Positions 1 to 6,800 of a DNA stretch of 16,310 nucleotides are shown here, piece after piece (positions within the stretch are counted from its first letter, which is position 1; every line of letters starts with the position of its first letter). A program made the translations under genes and the position numbers. Under the pieces are notes generated by a model. That model ran no database searches. It was not told the origin of the DNA and saw nothing but the letters and a program-made list of their open reading frames with translations. The DNA is from Acetobacteraceae bacterium. GTDB lineage: Bacteria > Pseudomonadota > Alphaproteobacteria > Acetobacterales > Acetobacteraceae. The DNA lies in the NCBI GenBank assembly GCA_003164305.1, contig PLSZ01000155.1, positions 1-16,310 on the forward strand, read 5' to 3'.

Positions 1-455
1 CGCACGTAGTCGGCCATGAGCGCGGAGAACGTGGTCATCGCCACGCCCAGGCCAACCGATCCGGTGGAGAAATCGACCTCGGGGCCGTCCTTGACCCGGC
101 TGGGATACGGCTGGATGCCGCCGAACTGGCGCAATGTCTCCAGTTTCTCGCGCGTCTGGCGGCCGAGCAGATAGTTGATCGCGTGAAACACCGGCCCGGC
201 GTGCGGTTTGACCGCGATCCGGTCCTGGGGACGCGCGATCTCCAGATACAACGCCGTCAGAATCGAGATGCTGGAGGCGCAGGACGCCTGATGCCCGCCC
301 ACCTTCAACCCGTCGCGATTGGGCCGGATATGGTTGGCGGTGTGGATCATCCATGACGACAGCCAGAGCAGCTTGCGCTCCAGTTGCTTCAGTACCCGGG
401 CCCGGCTTTCTCCCGCCCCGTTCCTGGCGACGATGGTGGTGAGCGGCGCGTTCAT
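1..455 (-). CDS. Transketolase / pyruvate dehydrogenase E1-like protein, N-terminal part (runs off window)
   Basis: This is an open frame of 151 codons from an ATG at 455 down to base 1, with no stop in the window. The protein begins MNAPLTTIVARNG and contains WMIHTANHIRPNRDG, GGHQASCASS, VKPHAGPVFHAINYLLG and FSTGSVGLGVAMT. These match the thiamine-diphosphate-binding N-terminal domain of homodimeric pyruvate dehydrogenase E1 and transketolase-like enzymes: the GGHQAS segment, the KPHAGP segment at the place of the cofactor-contacting histidine, and the TGSxGxG turn. Such enzymes decarboxylate a 2-oxo acid or move a two-carbon unit in the cytosol. The fragment covers only about the first fifth of a typical 750-900 residue protein, so pyruvate dehydrogenase E1, an MdeB-like 2-oxo acid dehydrogenase and a transketolase-like enzyme cannot be told apart. 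It is divergent from the sterol desaturase-family gene, with 187 bases between the two starts. Confidence 0.85.
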   Translation of the reverse strand, partial: MNAPLTTIVARNGAGESRARVLKQLERKLLWLSSWMIHTANHIRPNRDGLKVGGHQASCASSISILTALYLEIARPQDRIAVKPHAGPVFHAINYLLGRQTREKLETLRQFGGIQPYPSRVKDGPEVDFSTGSVGLGVAMTTFSALMADYV

Positions 456-642
456 CGACACTCCAGCCTGTTTGGACGGCCGGATTGTATTTCATCCGGC
501 CAGGCGGCGCGAGTCGAACCGCCCGGCCCCGCCGCCGGGGATCGATTTTTACAAAACGTGTCCGTTTCGGGACGACGCAGTTGTGGAAAAATTCCGCGAG
601 CCCCCTTACAAAGGCGGATGAAACATTACCACGGGTTTGGAC

Positions 643-1806
643 ATGTCGATCGTAGCGACGCTGCGACAGGAGATTGACGCGATCGCGGTTCGTCTGCACG
701 ACGTCCTGCCCGCTTATCTGACCTGGTTGAGCACGCCAGCGAAGCGGACGTTGGAGTATTTCTGCGCCCCGTTCCTCTTCGACGGTGGCCGCTTTCCCTG
801 GTGGGGATTGGTGATCGCCCTGGGAATCGCCATCCTCGCGTTCGCACTCGACCGGAAGCGCGCCGATGGCGGCTGGCTGCGATATTGTTTCCCGCGTGAG
901 ATCTACCGAAACCCGTCCACCTGGATTGACCTGAAGATTGGATTTTTCAACTACGTCTTGTATGGCGGTGGCGTTCTGAACGTGACCTGGCGCCTCACGT
1001 CGGCCTGGTTCGCGTCCTGGATCACATTCCTGCTCACGGCGGGATTTGGGCCGAACAACCATCCGGTGAGTTGGGGACCCGCGTGGATCGTGGTGTTTAC
1101 GCTGGTCATCTCCCTTGCCTCGGATTTCGGTTACTTTCTGTACCATTGGCTGTCACATGTGTTTCCGCCGATGTGGGCAATCCACAAGCTGCACCACTCC
1201 GCCGAGGTCATGACCCCGTTGACGGCAGCCCGGGTGCATATCCTGGAGATCCCACTGATGGGGCCGTTCATGGCGGCAACGACCGGCCTCGTGGTTGGCC
1301 CGTTGCTCTGGTTGCATGGCGGCGAAACCGGCGTCGCGACAATCTTCGGCCTCGATATCGCGGGCGTTTTGTTTTTCGCGTTGGGGCACAACCTGCACCA
1401 CTCGCATATCTGGGTCTATTTTGGGCCGATCATTGGCCGGGTGATCGTCAGTCCGGCGCAACATCAGATCCATCACAGTTGCCTGCCGCGGCATATTGAT
1501 AAGAATTTCGCGGAACATTGGGCGATCTGGGATACGTTGTTCGGGACGCTCTATCTGCCCAACGGACGTGAGACACTGAAACTGGGGCTGGCCGGCTACC
1601 AAACACAGATCCATCCTGGCGTGGTCGCGGCCAACGTTCGCCCGGTTTACGACTCCGTTGTCGCGACGATTTCCATGGGCCGGCGATGGGTCCGCTGGCT
1701 CGGGCGATTGGAACAGTCAGACGATCATCCCGACGCCAGGCTGATGACCGAATCATCGCCGGACGAGGTTCAGGGTTTCGCGCATCCACCAGGCCCTGGG
1801 CGCTGA
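643..1806 (+). CDS. Sterol desaturase / fatty acid hydroxylase superfamily membrane protein
   Basis: The protein has 387 aa from the ATG at 643; a TTG two codons upstream (637) is an alternative. It is an integral membrane di-iron enzyme of the superfamily that hydroxylates or desaturates lipids using O2. The diagnostic histidine clusters are all present: HWLSH near residue 168, HKLHHS near 181, HNLHHSH near 249 and HQIHH near 274, followed by the family-typical ending NFAEHWAIWDTLFGTLYLP. Hydrophobic stretches around residues 45-65, 105-125, 137-160 and 198-245 are consistent with a polytopic protein carrying a cytoplasmic His-rich metal site. The substrate (sterol or hopanoid, carotenoid, fatty acid or alkylglycerol) cannot be read from the sequence. 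No close Shine-Dalgarno is seen; AAGGCGG is about 26 bases upstream of 643, so the start is uncertain. The 3' end overlaps the convergent membrane-protein gene by 37 bases. Confidence 0.9.
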   Translation: MSIVATLRQEIDAIAVRLHDVLPAYLTWLSTPAKRTLEYFCAPFLFDGGRFPWWGLVIALGIAILAFALDRKRADGGWLRYCFPREIYRNPSTWIDLKIGFFNYVLYGGGVLNVTWRLTSAWFASWITFLLTAGFGPNNHPVSWGPAWIVVFTLVISLASDFGYFLYHWLSHVFPPMWAIHKLHHSAEVMTPLTAARVHILEIPLMGPFMAATTGLVVGPLLWLHGGETGVATIFGLDIAGVLFFALGHNLHHSHIWVYFGPIIGRVIVSPAQHQIHHSCLPRHIDKNFAEHWAIWDTLFGTLYLPNGRETLKLGLAGYQTQIHPGVVAANVRPVYDSVVATISMGRRWVRWLGRLEQSDDHPDARLMTESSPDEVQGFAHPPGPGR

Positions 1807-3428
1807 TATAATTCCATGCGGCCGCCCGAACTGCGATGCACGAGTTTGTAACGCGCGCGTGCCAACGCCGCGCGAATGTCCTGGTATGGACCAACCTGAT
1901 CGGGTTCCGGAAAATCCCCAAGCAGCACGTAATCAACCGGAATACCGCTTGCAGCCTCATAACCCGGAATGTCGATCTGGCGCACGCGCGTGTCCCGCTG
2001 CCCCGGTTGCCACCCGAACAACAACCGTTGGGGATCCGTGCCAGGCCGGAAGCGCACCGGATAGACCGGCAATCGCGCGACGTAGCTGAACAGTACTGGC
2101 CGGTCATCTCGCAATTCAAACCGGCTGGTGAGGTGGAAGAGCGGATGGTACAGCAATTGCGCGGTGTTCGCCGGATCGAGCTTGAACTGCGTCAGAATCG
2201 GCGCGACCGTGCAGTGAGGACCGATCCAGGCGTCAGCTTCATTGAACTCCCGAACAGCGGGCGGCAATTCTCGCACCTGGACCCAGAACATCGCGCCCAT
2301 CATGACGAGGCTTCCCGCTGTGGTTACGACGATGGCGACGGTTCTGACCAGGCGGCCGGCGGGAAGCACCGCGCAGGCGATCGCAAGCCCGATGTAGGGG
2401 AACGGCTCCGCCCGCCAGGAGTGAGTCCAACCGCCGCCGGCCTCATCGGGCATGATCAGCGCGAAACCCAGGAAGCTGATGGGTAGCATCCATATCGCCA
2501 TCTGAAGCCGTCGCGCCGTCTGGCGGGGGGCGATCCATCGACCGATGCCGCCGCTCACCGCCAAACCGATCAACGTCAATTCGACGACAAGCGCGGCAAG
2601 TGCCGTCGACCGTCCGATTGGCGCGAACGGGTCACCTCGCAGAATCTCGGTAACCCGCGAAAGGGCGGAGATTCCGTAAGTGATGTGGCGATCGCCGGAT
2701 CCGCCCAGAGCGAACAGGCCAAAGAGCACCGCGGCGGGCAAAAAGCTCGCCAGTACGGCGACCGGAAGGCAGAAGAGCGACCGCGTTCGCTCACCGGTCC
2801 GCGATTCAGACCAAACATCCGCGAGGGCCATCGCGCCGATTCCAACTATGGCCTCCAGCCATCCTGATGCCTGACACGCGAGTGTCGCGAACAGCAGCGC
2901 CGCGAGAGTAGCGCCATTCGCCATCGATGTCCGTTCGCGCAGGCGAAGATACGCCCAGATGCACAGAATGCAGCCAGTCACCGACAGACAATAATTGTAC
3001 AGCCCCAGGAAAAACATGCGCTGTAGCGCGACAGGAAAAAAGAATAAGGCGATCCAACCCGCTTTGGGTGTCACGCGGCGCAGCAGAAGCCTCGCCGCGA
3101 GCGGTACCGACAGGAGACAGAGCATCTGGGTGATTTGTTCGCTGACCAGCGGTGGCAAGATCAGCATAAGCCCAGCCATGATGAGGTGGCCAAGGGCGTT
3201 GGGCGACGGGGAAAGATTTAGCTCGTACAGCCGGTTGAGCATGGGCCACGCCGGATCCCCGGCCCGTGTCATGAAGTATGCCATACTCAAATGAGCTGGG
3301 CCGTCGCTGGTCAGAATTGGCCCCGACACGACGACAATGGCGGCGAGCAAAACGAGCAACATCCAAAAGACGATCGTGTCGAACGCGATGCGTGACGTCG
3401 CGTGGGGCACCGGGACGATAGCACTCAT
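1770..3428 (-). CDS. Polytopic membrane protein of unknown function, possibly GT-C glycosyltransferase-like
   Basis: The protein has 552 aa from an ATG at 3428. The first two thirds are strongly hydrophobic: a first segment at about residues 18-36 is followed by about eight to ten further membrane segments up to residue 385. The remaining 160-170 residues are mainly polar and probably lie outside the membrane. Right after the first membrane segment is TSDGPAHLSMAYF (residues 40-52). An acidic residue in the first extracytoplasmic loop plus many membrane helices and a C-terminal soluble part resembles GT-C glycosyltransferases (PMT/ArnT/GT39-like), which use lipid-linked sugar donors. That is an inference from architecture, and no family signature is certain. 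The closely packed neighbours give no functional hint, and the 3' end overlaps the sterol desaturase-family gene by 37 bases. Read it as a real gene with unassigned function. Confidence 0.8.
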   Translation of the reverse strand: MSAIVPVPHATSRIAFDTIVFWMLLVLLAAIVVVSGPILTSDGPAHLSMAYFMTRAGDPAWPMLNRLYELNLSPSPNALGHLIMAGLMLILPPLVSEQITQMLCLLSVPLAARLLLRRVTPKAGWIALFFFPVALQRMFFLGLYNYCLSVTGCILCIWAYLRLRERTSMANGATLAALLFATLACQASGWLEAIVGIGAMALADVWSESRTGERTRSLFCLPVAVLASFLPAAVLFGLFALGGSGDRHITYGISALSRVTEILRGDPFAPIGRSTALAALVVELTLIGLAVSGGIGRWIAPRQTARRLQMAIWMLPISFLGFALIMPDEAGGGWTHSWRAEPFPYIGLAIACAVLPAGRLVRTVAIVVTTAGSLVMMGAMFWVQVRELPPAVREFNEADAWIGPHCTVAPILTQFKLDPANTAQLLYHPLFHLTSRFELRDDRPVLFSYVARLPVYPVRFRPGTDPQRLLFGWQPGQRDTRVRQIDIPGYEAASGIPVDYVLLGDFPEPDQVGPYQDIRAALARARYKLVHRSSGGRMELYQRPGPGGCAKP

Positions 3429-3969
3429 CGGTGGTGTCGGGTTCGCATGGCGCCTACTCTACCCGGAAAATCTCGAAAGTGCTTTCGCGCGCGAATGGTA
3501 CGAGGTCGGACGGCGGTGCGCCAACCGACGCTTCAGGTCGCTGTAACAACAGATCATCACGTGCCGGCGCGCCAGGCAGACGTATGGATTTAATTTCCAC
3601 GGCGGCTTCCATTATCCGGCGGTCCGAAAGCCTCCACACTTTTCCCGAGGTCAAAAGTCGAACTCCCGAAACGTCGCGGATATTATCCTGTTTTCCTTTC
3701 ATACACATTATGAAGCTCGGAGCAAACGCAGGATATTCAGTCGTGGGCGATGGTCGGCCGTATCATGCGCCGACCTGATTCGTTGCAACTCCCACGACGA
3801 CGATCGTTGGTAACGGCGGCAGCGCGAAAGCCGTGTTCCGCCGGCCGAGGGACAACACAGCGGGTCCGATTTGACCCCGACCGTTTCAGGTCTACACTCT
3901 CCGGGACGACCTCACGTCGCCAGTCCAGGAAACCAGGCGAAAGCGAACCAGGAAGCAGAGGATCCTCCC
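3429..3969. other. Intergenic region between the membrane protein and the amidohydrolase
   Basis: This is 541 bases with no convincing gene. It is the divergent spacer between the membrane protein gene (-) and the amidohydrolase gene (+), so both promoters should lie here. The rightward promoter can be proposed (next entry). On the minus strand an open frame at 3454-3708 (84 codons from ATG 3708, or 82 from ATG 3702) would end 25 bases before the membrane protein start. It has no clear ribosome-binding site or recognised motif, so it is not called as a gene. The middle part (about 3590-3740) is more AT-rich than the flanking genes. No strong inverted repeat or RNA gene is evident. Confidence 0.5.
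3871..3898 (+). promoter_or_regulatory. Sigma70-type promoter for the amidohydrolase gene
   Basis: TTGACC at 3871-3876 and TACACT at 3893-3898 are separated by 16 bases and resemble -35 and -10 boxes. A transcript from here would have a leader of about 65 bases before the ATG at 3970. The prediction comes from motif inspection only. Confidence 0.45.
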
Positions 3970-5118
3970 ATGAAGTACAACCGAATATCGGCGGACTGCC
4001 ATCTCGACATGCCATGGATGCCGCCCACGCTGTTTGTCGATGAATGCTCCCGCGAGTTCAAGGACCGCATGCCGTTTGTCGCCGACGGACCGGATGGGCC
4101 GCAATGGGTGACGAAGCAGGGCGCGAACTTCGGTCTTAAGAACGGGGTCGGGCCGAGCGGCGCGAAACTGGTGCCGGGTCAGAACAAGCGCGTCGACATC
4201 ATGGCCGAGACCGGCCTGTTCGCGGACGGTGTCAAGGATATCCGCCGGGTCAGCGATCCGCATCTGCGCGCCAAGGACATGGACCGCGACGGCGTCGATG
4301 CCGAGGTGATCTTCGGCGTGCTCGGCACCGCCGGCAAGATGAACGACCTGCCGGCCGCGAACGAGGTTCTCAGGATTTACAACGACTGGCTGGTGGATTT
4401 CTGTAGCTATTATCCCGACCGCCATATCGGGCTCGGCTGCATTCCCTATGGTGACATCGAAGCCGCGGTCGCCGAAGTGCACCGTTGCGCGAAGATGGGC
4501 CTGAAGGGTGTCGAAGTTTCCTGCTCCTGGGACATGGAGCCGATGTGGCACCCGTTGTGGGAGCCTTTGTGGCAAGCGGTCAACGAAGTTCAGTTGCCGT
4601 TGCATTTTCATACATTCCCGACGACGGCGCCGCGAGCGCGGGAGATGACCTCGGGCCAGGTGCGGCGCGCGGCGATGTTCACCGGCGTGTCGGCGTTCCA
4701 GATGGGATTGATCCACATCCTGGCCGCCATGATGGGCGCCGGCGTGTTCGAGCGTTATCCGAACCTGCGCGTGTCGTTCGGCGAGAGCGGGATCGGCTGG
4801 ATTCCTTACGCTCTGGATCGCATGGACTTCGAGTTCGAGGACCGGTTCCGCGACCTGATGAAGCTGAAGCCGTCCGAGTACTGGCAGCGCCAGTGCAAGG
4901 CGACGTTCCAGTATGACGTGATCGGGCCGAAGCTGATCGGGACGAACAACCTGATGACGGTCGATACGCTGATGTGGGGGTCGGATTATCCGCACACCGA
5001 CGGGATCTGGCCGGAATCGACGAAGTATATCGAGGAGCAGTTCGTTGGGCTGTCTCGTGAGGACATCAACAAGATCACCTGCGAGAACGCGGCGAAGTTT
5101 TATAATCTGACGAACTGA
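3970..5118 (+). CDS. Amidohydrolase family 2 (ACMSD-like TIM-barrel) protein
   Basis: The protein has 382 aa. The start chosen is the ATG at 3970, which follows the purine-rich AGCAGAGGAT; the reading frame is open further upstream to a TTG at 3871, but that stretch carries the likely promoter. The fold is the metal-dependent amidohydrolase-2 barrel that includes ACMSD and resorcylate-type decarboxylases. Visible metal-site and active-site motifs are ADCHLDMP (residues 8-15), HFHTFP with H212 and H214, FGESGIGW near 275, and WGSDYPHTDG with D339. The usual first-strand HxH is H11-L-D13 here, a variation shared by many members of uncharacterised branches (DxHxxEP types). The phrase MDRDGVDAEVIFG and the C-terminal block ENAAKFYNL are typical of the family. 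The enzyme is probably cytosolic, and the reaction (decarboxylation or hydrolysis of a ring or acid substrate) is unknown. The gene stands alone between divergent and convergent neighbours. Confidence 0.9.
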   Translation: MKYNRISADCHLDMPWMPPTLFVDECSREFKDRMPFVADGPDGPQWVTKQGANFGLKNGVGPSGAKLVPGQNKRVDIMAETGLFADGVKDIRRVSDPHLRAKDMDRDGVDAEVIFGVLGTAGKMNDLPAANEVLRIYNDWLVDFCSYYPDRHIGLGCIPYGDIEAAVAEVHRCAKMGLKGVEVSCSWDMEPMWHPLWEPLWQAVNEVQLPLHFHTFPTTAPRAREMTSGQVRRAAMFTGVSAFQMGLIHILAAMMGAGVFERYPNLRVSFGESGIGWIPYALDRMDFEFEDRFRDLMKLKPSEYWQRQCKATFQYDVIGPKLIGTNNLMTVDTLMWGSDYPHTDGIWPESTKYIEEQFVGLSREDINKITCENAAKFYNLTN

Positions 5119-5138
5119 TCGCGTAACGAAGACCGCGT

Positions 5139-5165
5139 GATGGCCGGGGAAGTTCCCTGGCCATC
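5139..5165. terminator. Hairpin between the convergent amidohydrolase and higA genes
   Basis: GATGGCC at 5139-5145 pairs with GGCCATC at 5159-5165. Three further G-C pairs sit next to a G-T wobble, and the loop is AAGTT. It lies 20 bases after the amidohydrolase stop and 50 bases before the end of the convergent higA-like gene, so it could terminate transcription from either side. There is no U-tract, so intrinsic termination is uncertain. Confidence 0.4.
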
Positions 5166-5214
5166 CTGGGCGGCGATGCCCACGGCCCCGAGGAGAGCCG
5201 GCCGACCGCTCGGG

Positions 5215-5523
5215 TCAGGCCGCGACAGGAGCGCCGGGCGCCGGAAATTTCTTTCTCACCTTGATTGAGGCCGAGCGCTGGCGCGCCTCCCACAGATCGC
5301 GCTGCAACTGCATCCGCATCCAATGATCGGCCGTGCTCCAGCCGACCTTTTCCAACCGGATCGCCATGTCGGCCGATACCCCGCTGTGTCCATTCAACAG
5401 ATCGGACAGAGCCTTGCGTGTCACGCCAAGAGCCTCAGCCGTCGCGGTCACGGTCAGAGCAAGGGGCCTGAGGCAGGCCTCCCGGATGACCTCGCCCGGG
5501 TGTGCCGGGTTGTGCATCTCCAT
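5215..5523 (-). CDS. higA: HigA-type antitoxin, XRE family
   Basis: The protein has 102 aa and starts [20 protein letters not shown], the characteristic opening of HigA antitoxins. It continues with an XRE-type helix-turn-helix at about residues 23-62 ([20 protein letters not shown], then [19 protein letters not shown]). HigA binds and neutralises the HigB RNase and represses the operon through its HTH. The start ATG at 5523 has GGGAGAG about 6-7 bases upstream. It follows the toxin gene by 21 bases in the same direction. The toxin-first order is typical of higBA and opposite to most other toxin-antitoxin operons. The C-terminal tail ([17 protein letters not shown]) is basic then low-complexity and may be disordered. 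Family assignment is firm; activity is inferred. Confidence 0.92.
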   Translation of the reverse strand: MEMHNPAHPGEVIREACLRPLALTVTATAEALGVTRKALSDLLNGHSGVSADMAIRLEKVGWSTADHWMRMQLQRDLWEARQRSASIKVRKKFPAPGAPVAA

Positions 5524-5544
5524 CGTCGTCTCTCCCAGGGGCGG

Positions 5545-5826
5545 TCAGTGGTAATCCACCAGGTCAATATTGGTAGCGTCTTCGCCTTCGAACTCGAACA
5601 CCAGCCGCCAATTGCCCGAAACCGTCACCGCCCATTGTCCCGTGCGGTCGCCTCGCAATGGATGGAGCCGCGTCCCCGGCAATTGGTTCATCTGGTCCGG
5701 ACCCGCGGCGGCATTGAGGGCGGTTAGCAGCACGCGAAGCCAGGCGGCATGCTGTGCGTTGATCCCCCTCGTGCCGCCGGTGCGGAAGAACCGTTCCAAT
5801 CCTTTGTGGCGTATCCGCTTGATCAT
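5545..5826 (-). CDS. higB: HigB-type toxin, RelE/ParE superfamily mRNA interferase
   Basis: The protein has 93 aa from the ATG at 5826 (MIKRIRHKGLERFFRTGGTRGI). That is the standard HigB beginning, so the longer open frame to 5985 is not used. Family features are the LRVLLTALNAA helix, the NQLPGTRLHPLRGDRTGQWAVTV segment (a loop rich in basic residues) and the strand NWRLVFEFEGEDATNIDLVDYH at the end. HigB toxins cut mRNA at the ribosome, and the C-terminal strand residues contribute to the RNase site. The length matches the family. It is transcribed first in the operon, from a promoter overlapping a palindrome at 5838-5856. There is no Shine-Dalgarno before its ATG, and the predicted transcription start is only a few bases away, so translation may be leaderless. 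Confidence 0.92.
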   Translation of the reverse strand: MIKRIRHKGLERFFRTGGTRGINAQHAAWLRVLLTALNAAAGPDQMNQLPGTRLHPLRGDRTGQWAVTVSGNWRLVFEFEGEDATNIDLVDYH

Positions 5827-5835
5827 CCGATGATA

Positions 5836-5864
5836 AGTGTAAGGTGACAGGTTACAAAAATCAA
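5836..5864 (-). promoter_or_regulatory. higBA promoter with palindromic operator
   Basis: On the minus strand a -35 box TTGATT (5859-5864) and a -10 box TACACT (5836-5841) are 17 bases apart. The 19-base sequence TGTAAGGTGACAGGTTACA (5838-5856, plus strand) is an inverted repeat with half sites TGTAANNTG/CANNTTACA. It covers the spacer and the edge of the -10 box, which suits autorepression by HigA. A second perfect inverted repeat, ATCATC-C-GATGAT (5822-5834), overlaps the higB start codon. Both are seen directly; the binding protein is inferred. Confidence 0.6.
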
Positions 5865-5983
5865 TGTGATCTTGAATCTCAGTTGACGGGCGGCCCATTG
5901 ATCGCTTCGGTCGGACGTCCCATGCTGGCGGCGCGCGGCGGCCGGGGTCCCTCCCGCCCGTTCGTGCTTGAAAGGAGGCGATC

Positions 5984-6385
5984 ATGCGAGTCGACGGCGC
6001 GTGTCATTGCGGGAACGTCGCGTTCGAGGCGGAGGTCGATCCGGACACGGTGCGGATTTGTCACTGCACCGATTGCCAGGTCACCGGCGGTGCGCTGTTC
6101 CGCGCCAATATTCAGGCGGCGGGCGAAACGTTCCGGCTGACGCGGGGTGAGCCAAAATATTACATCAAGACGGCCGATAGCGGGAACAAACGGGCGCAGG
6201 CGTTTTGCGCTGAGTGCGGTACTGGGCTGTACTCGACAGCACCGGTCAATCCGACCAGCTACGTGTTGCGGGTCGGCCCGATCGCGCAACGGGCGATGCT
6301 GAAGCCGGCGCAGCAGATCTGGTGCCAGTCGGAATTGCCGTGGACGCCGAGGTTCGACGGGGTGGCGAGACGGGAGCGGCAGTAG
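5984..6385 (+). CDS. GFA (CENP-V/GFA) family zinc-binding protein
   Basis: The protein has 133 aa. The ATG at 5984 is preceded by AAAGGAGG at 5971-5978. The family, named after glutathione-dependent formaldehyde-activating enzyme (Gfa), has a small beta fold with structural and catalytic zinc. The cysteine pattern is complete: ACHCGNV (C7, C9), ICHCTDCQ (C26, C28, C31) and FCAECGTGL (C75, C78). QIWCQSELPW near residue 110 is the common C-terminal family motif. Members may add glutathione to aldehydes, but most, including this one, have no proven reaction. The protein ends RFDGVARRERQ, and its TAG stop lies at the left edge of a tRNA-Cys-like fragment, so the natural C-terminus may have been replaced at that junction. 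It is divergent from higBA with 157 bases between the starts. Confidence 0.9.
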   Translation: MRVDGACHCGNVAFEAEVDPDTVRICHCTDCQVTGGALFRANIQAAGETFRLTRGEPKYYIKTADSGNKRAQAFCAECGTGLYSTAPVNPTSYVLRVGPIAQRAMLKPAQQIWCQSELPWTPRFDGVARRERQ

Positions 6386-6431
6386 GACTGCAAATCCGCG
6401 GTTGTCGGTTCGGTTCCGGCCCGGACCTCCG
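6383..6431 (+). pseudogene. tRNA-Cys(GCA) 3' fragment, possible attachment-site remnant
   Basis: An anticodon loop CTGCAAA (6388-6394) with anticodon GCA at 6390-6392 is followed by a 4-base variable region and a T arm. The T arm has stem GTCGG (6404-6408) pairing with CCGGC (6416-6420) around the loop TTCGGTT. A seven-base acceptor strand CCGGACC (6421-6427) follows, then U at the discriminator position (typical for tRNA-Cys) and CCG where CCA is expected. The anticodon stem keeps only three pairs (6385-6387 with 6395-6397). No D arm or fitting 5' acceptor strand at the right distance can be found upstream, where GFA coding sequence lies; GGTTCGA at 6351 could pair in six of seven positions but is about five bases too far. 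It is therefore read as a 3' half or decayed copy, not a working tRNA. Confidence 0.55.
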
Positions 6432-6800
6432 ATCGTTTCAATTACTTATGAGCGCGTGATGCATTTTTTCATGGCGCCTCAAGATTTCTTCAAGGTTCAT
6501 CACCTTTCTGGCGTTTGGATTCCCAGCATTTTGACAATCGTGGTACGGTTCGGCCTGACGCTCTCCTGACTGATTTTATGCAGTTCGCCATGACGGCGAT
6601 GACGGCAGCGCAGTAGCACGATCCATGGATTTGTGGACACGATTTGGCTGCTAATCTCCGGTCTGGTGTGCCAGCGGACACTGTAACGGAATAGTTATAT
6701 AAAATCCTTGACAAAGCCCTGAATCTGTGCGAGCATCATCGAACGAATGCTGATCCCGCATCGCCGATCGGCCAAAAGTCTGGACCTTATGGAGAGAGCC
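6432..6800. other. AT-richer intergenic region at the left edge of the low-GC cassette
   Basis: No gene is called in these 369 bases. A perfect -35-like TTGACA lies at 6708-6713, but the -10 at the right spacing is poor (GAGCAT at 6731). An AT-rich stretch at 6691-6705 (TTATATAAAA) may also serve as promoter sequence. An inverted repeat AGCAT/ATGCT (6732-6736 and 6747-6751) is a weak operator candidate for the HTH gene that follows. On the minus strand, 6500-6640 is an uninterrupted frame from a GTG, ending with VRPNRTTIVKMLGIQTPER before a TGA. It reads like the tail of a protein but has no recognised family and could be a gene remnant. Confidence 0.45.

Noticed and set aside
3892..4995. Minus-strand open frame of 367 codons opposite the amidohydrolase gene
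   Set aside because: It is antisense to a gene with clear family motifs; the product is His/Arg-rich low-complexity, a common effect of GC-rich codon bias.
5827..5985. N-terminal extension of the higB frame up to 5985
   Set aside because: HigB toxins begin at MIKRIRHKGL; the extension overlaps the promoter, the operator and the GFA start region.
6351..6431. A complete functional tRNA-Cys gene
   Set aside because: The 5' acceptor candidate GGTTCGA is too far from the anticodon, no D arm can be folded, two anticodon stem pairs are broken and the 3' end reads CCG instead of CCA.
6490..6714. Minus-strand 74-codon frame starting MSRILYNYSV
   Set aside because: No ribosome-binding site or motif; it competes with a more protein-like frame in the same stretch and neither is well supported.
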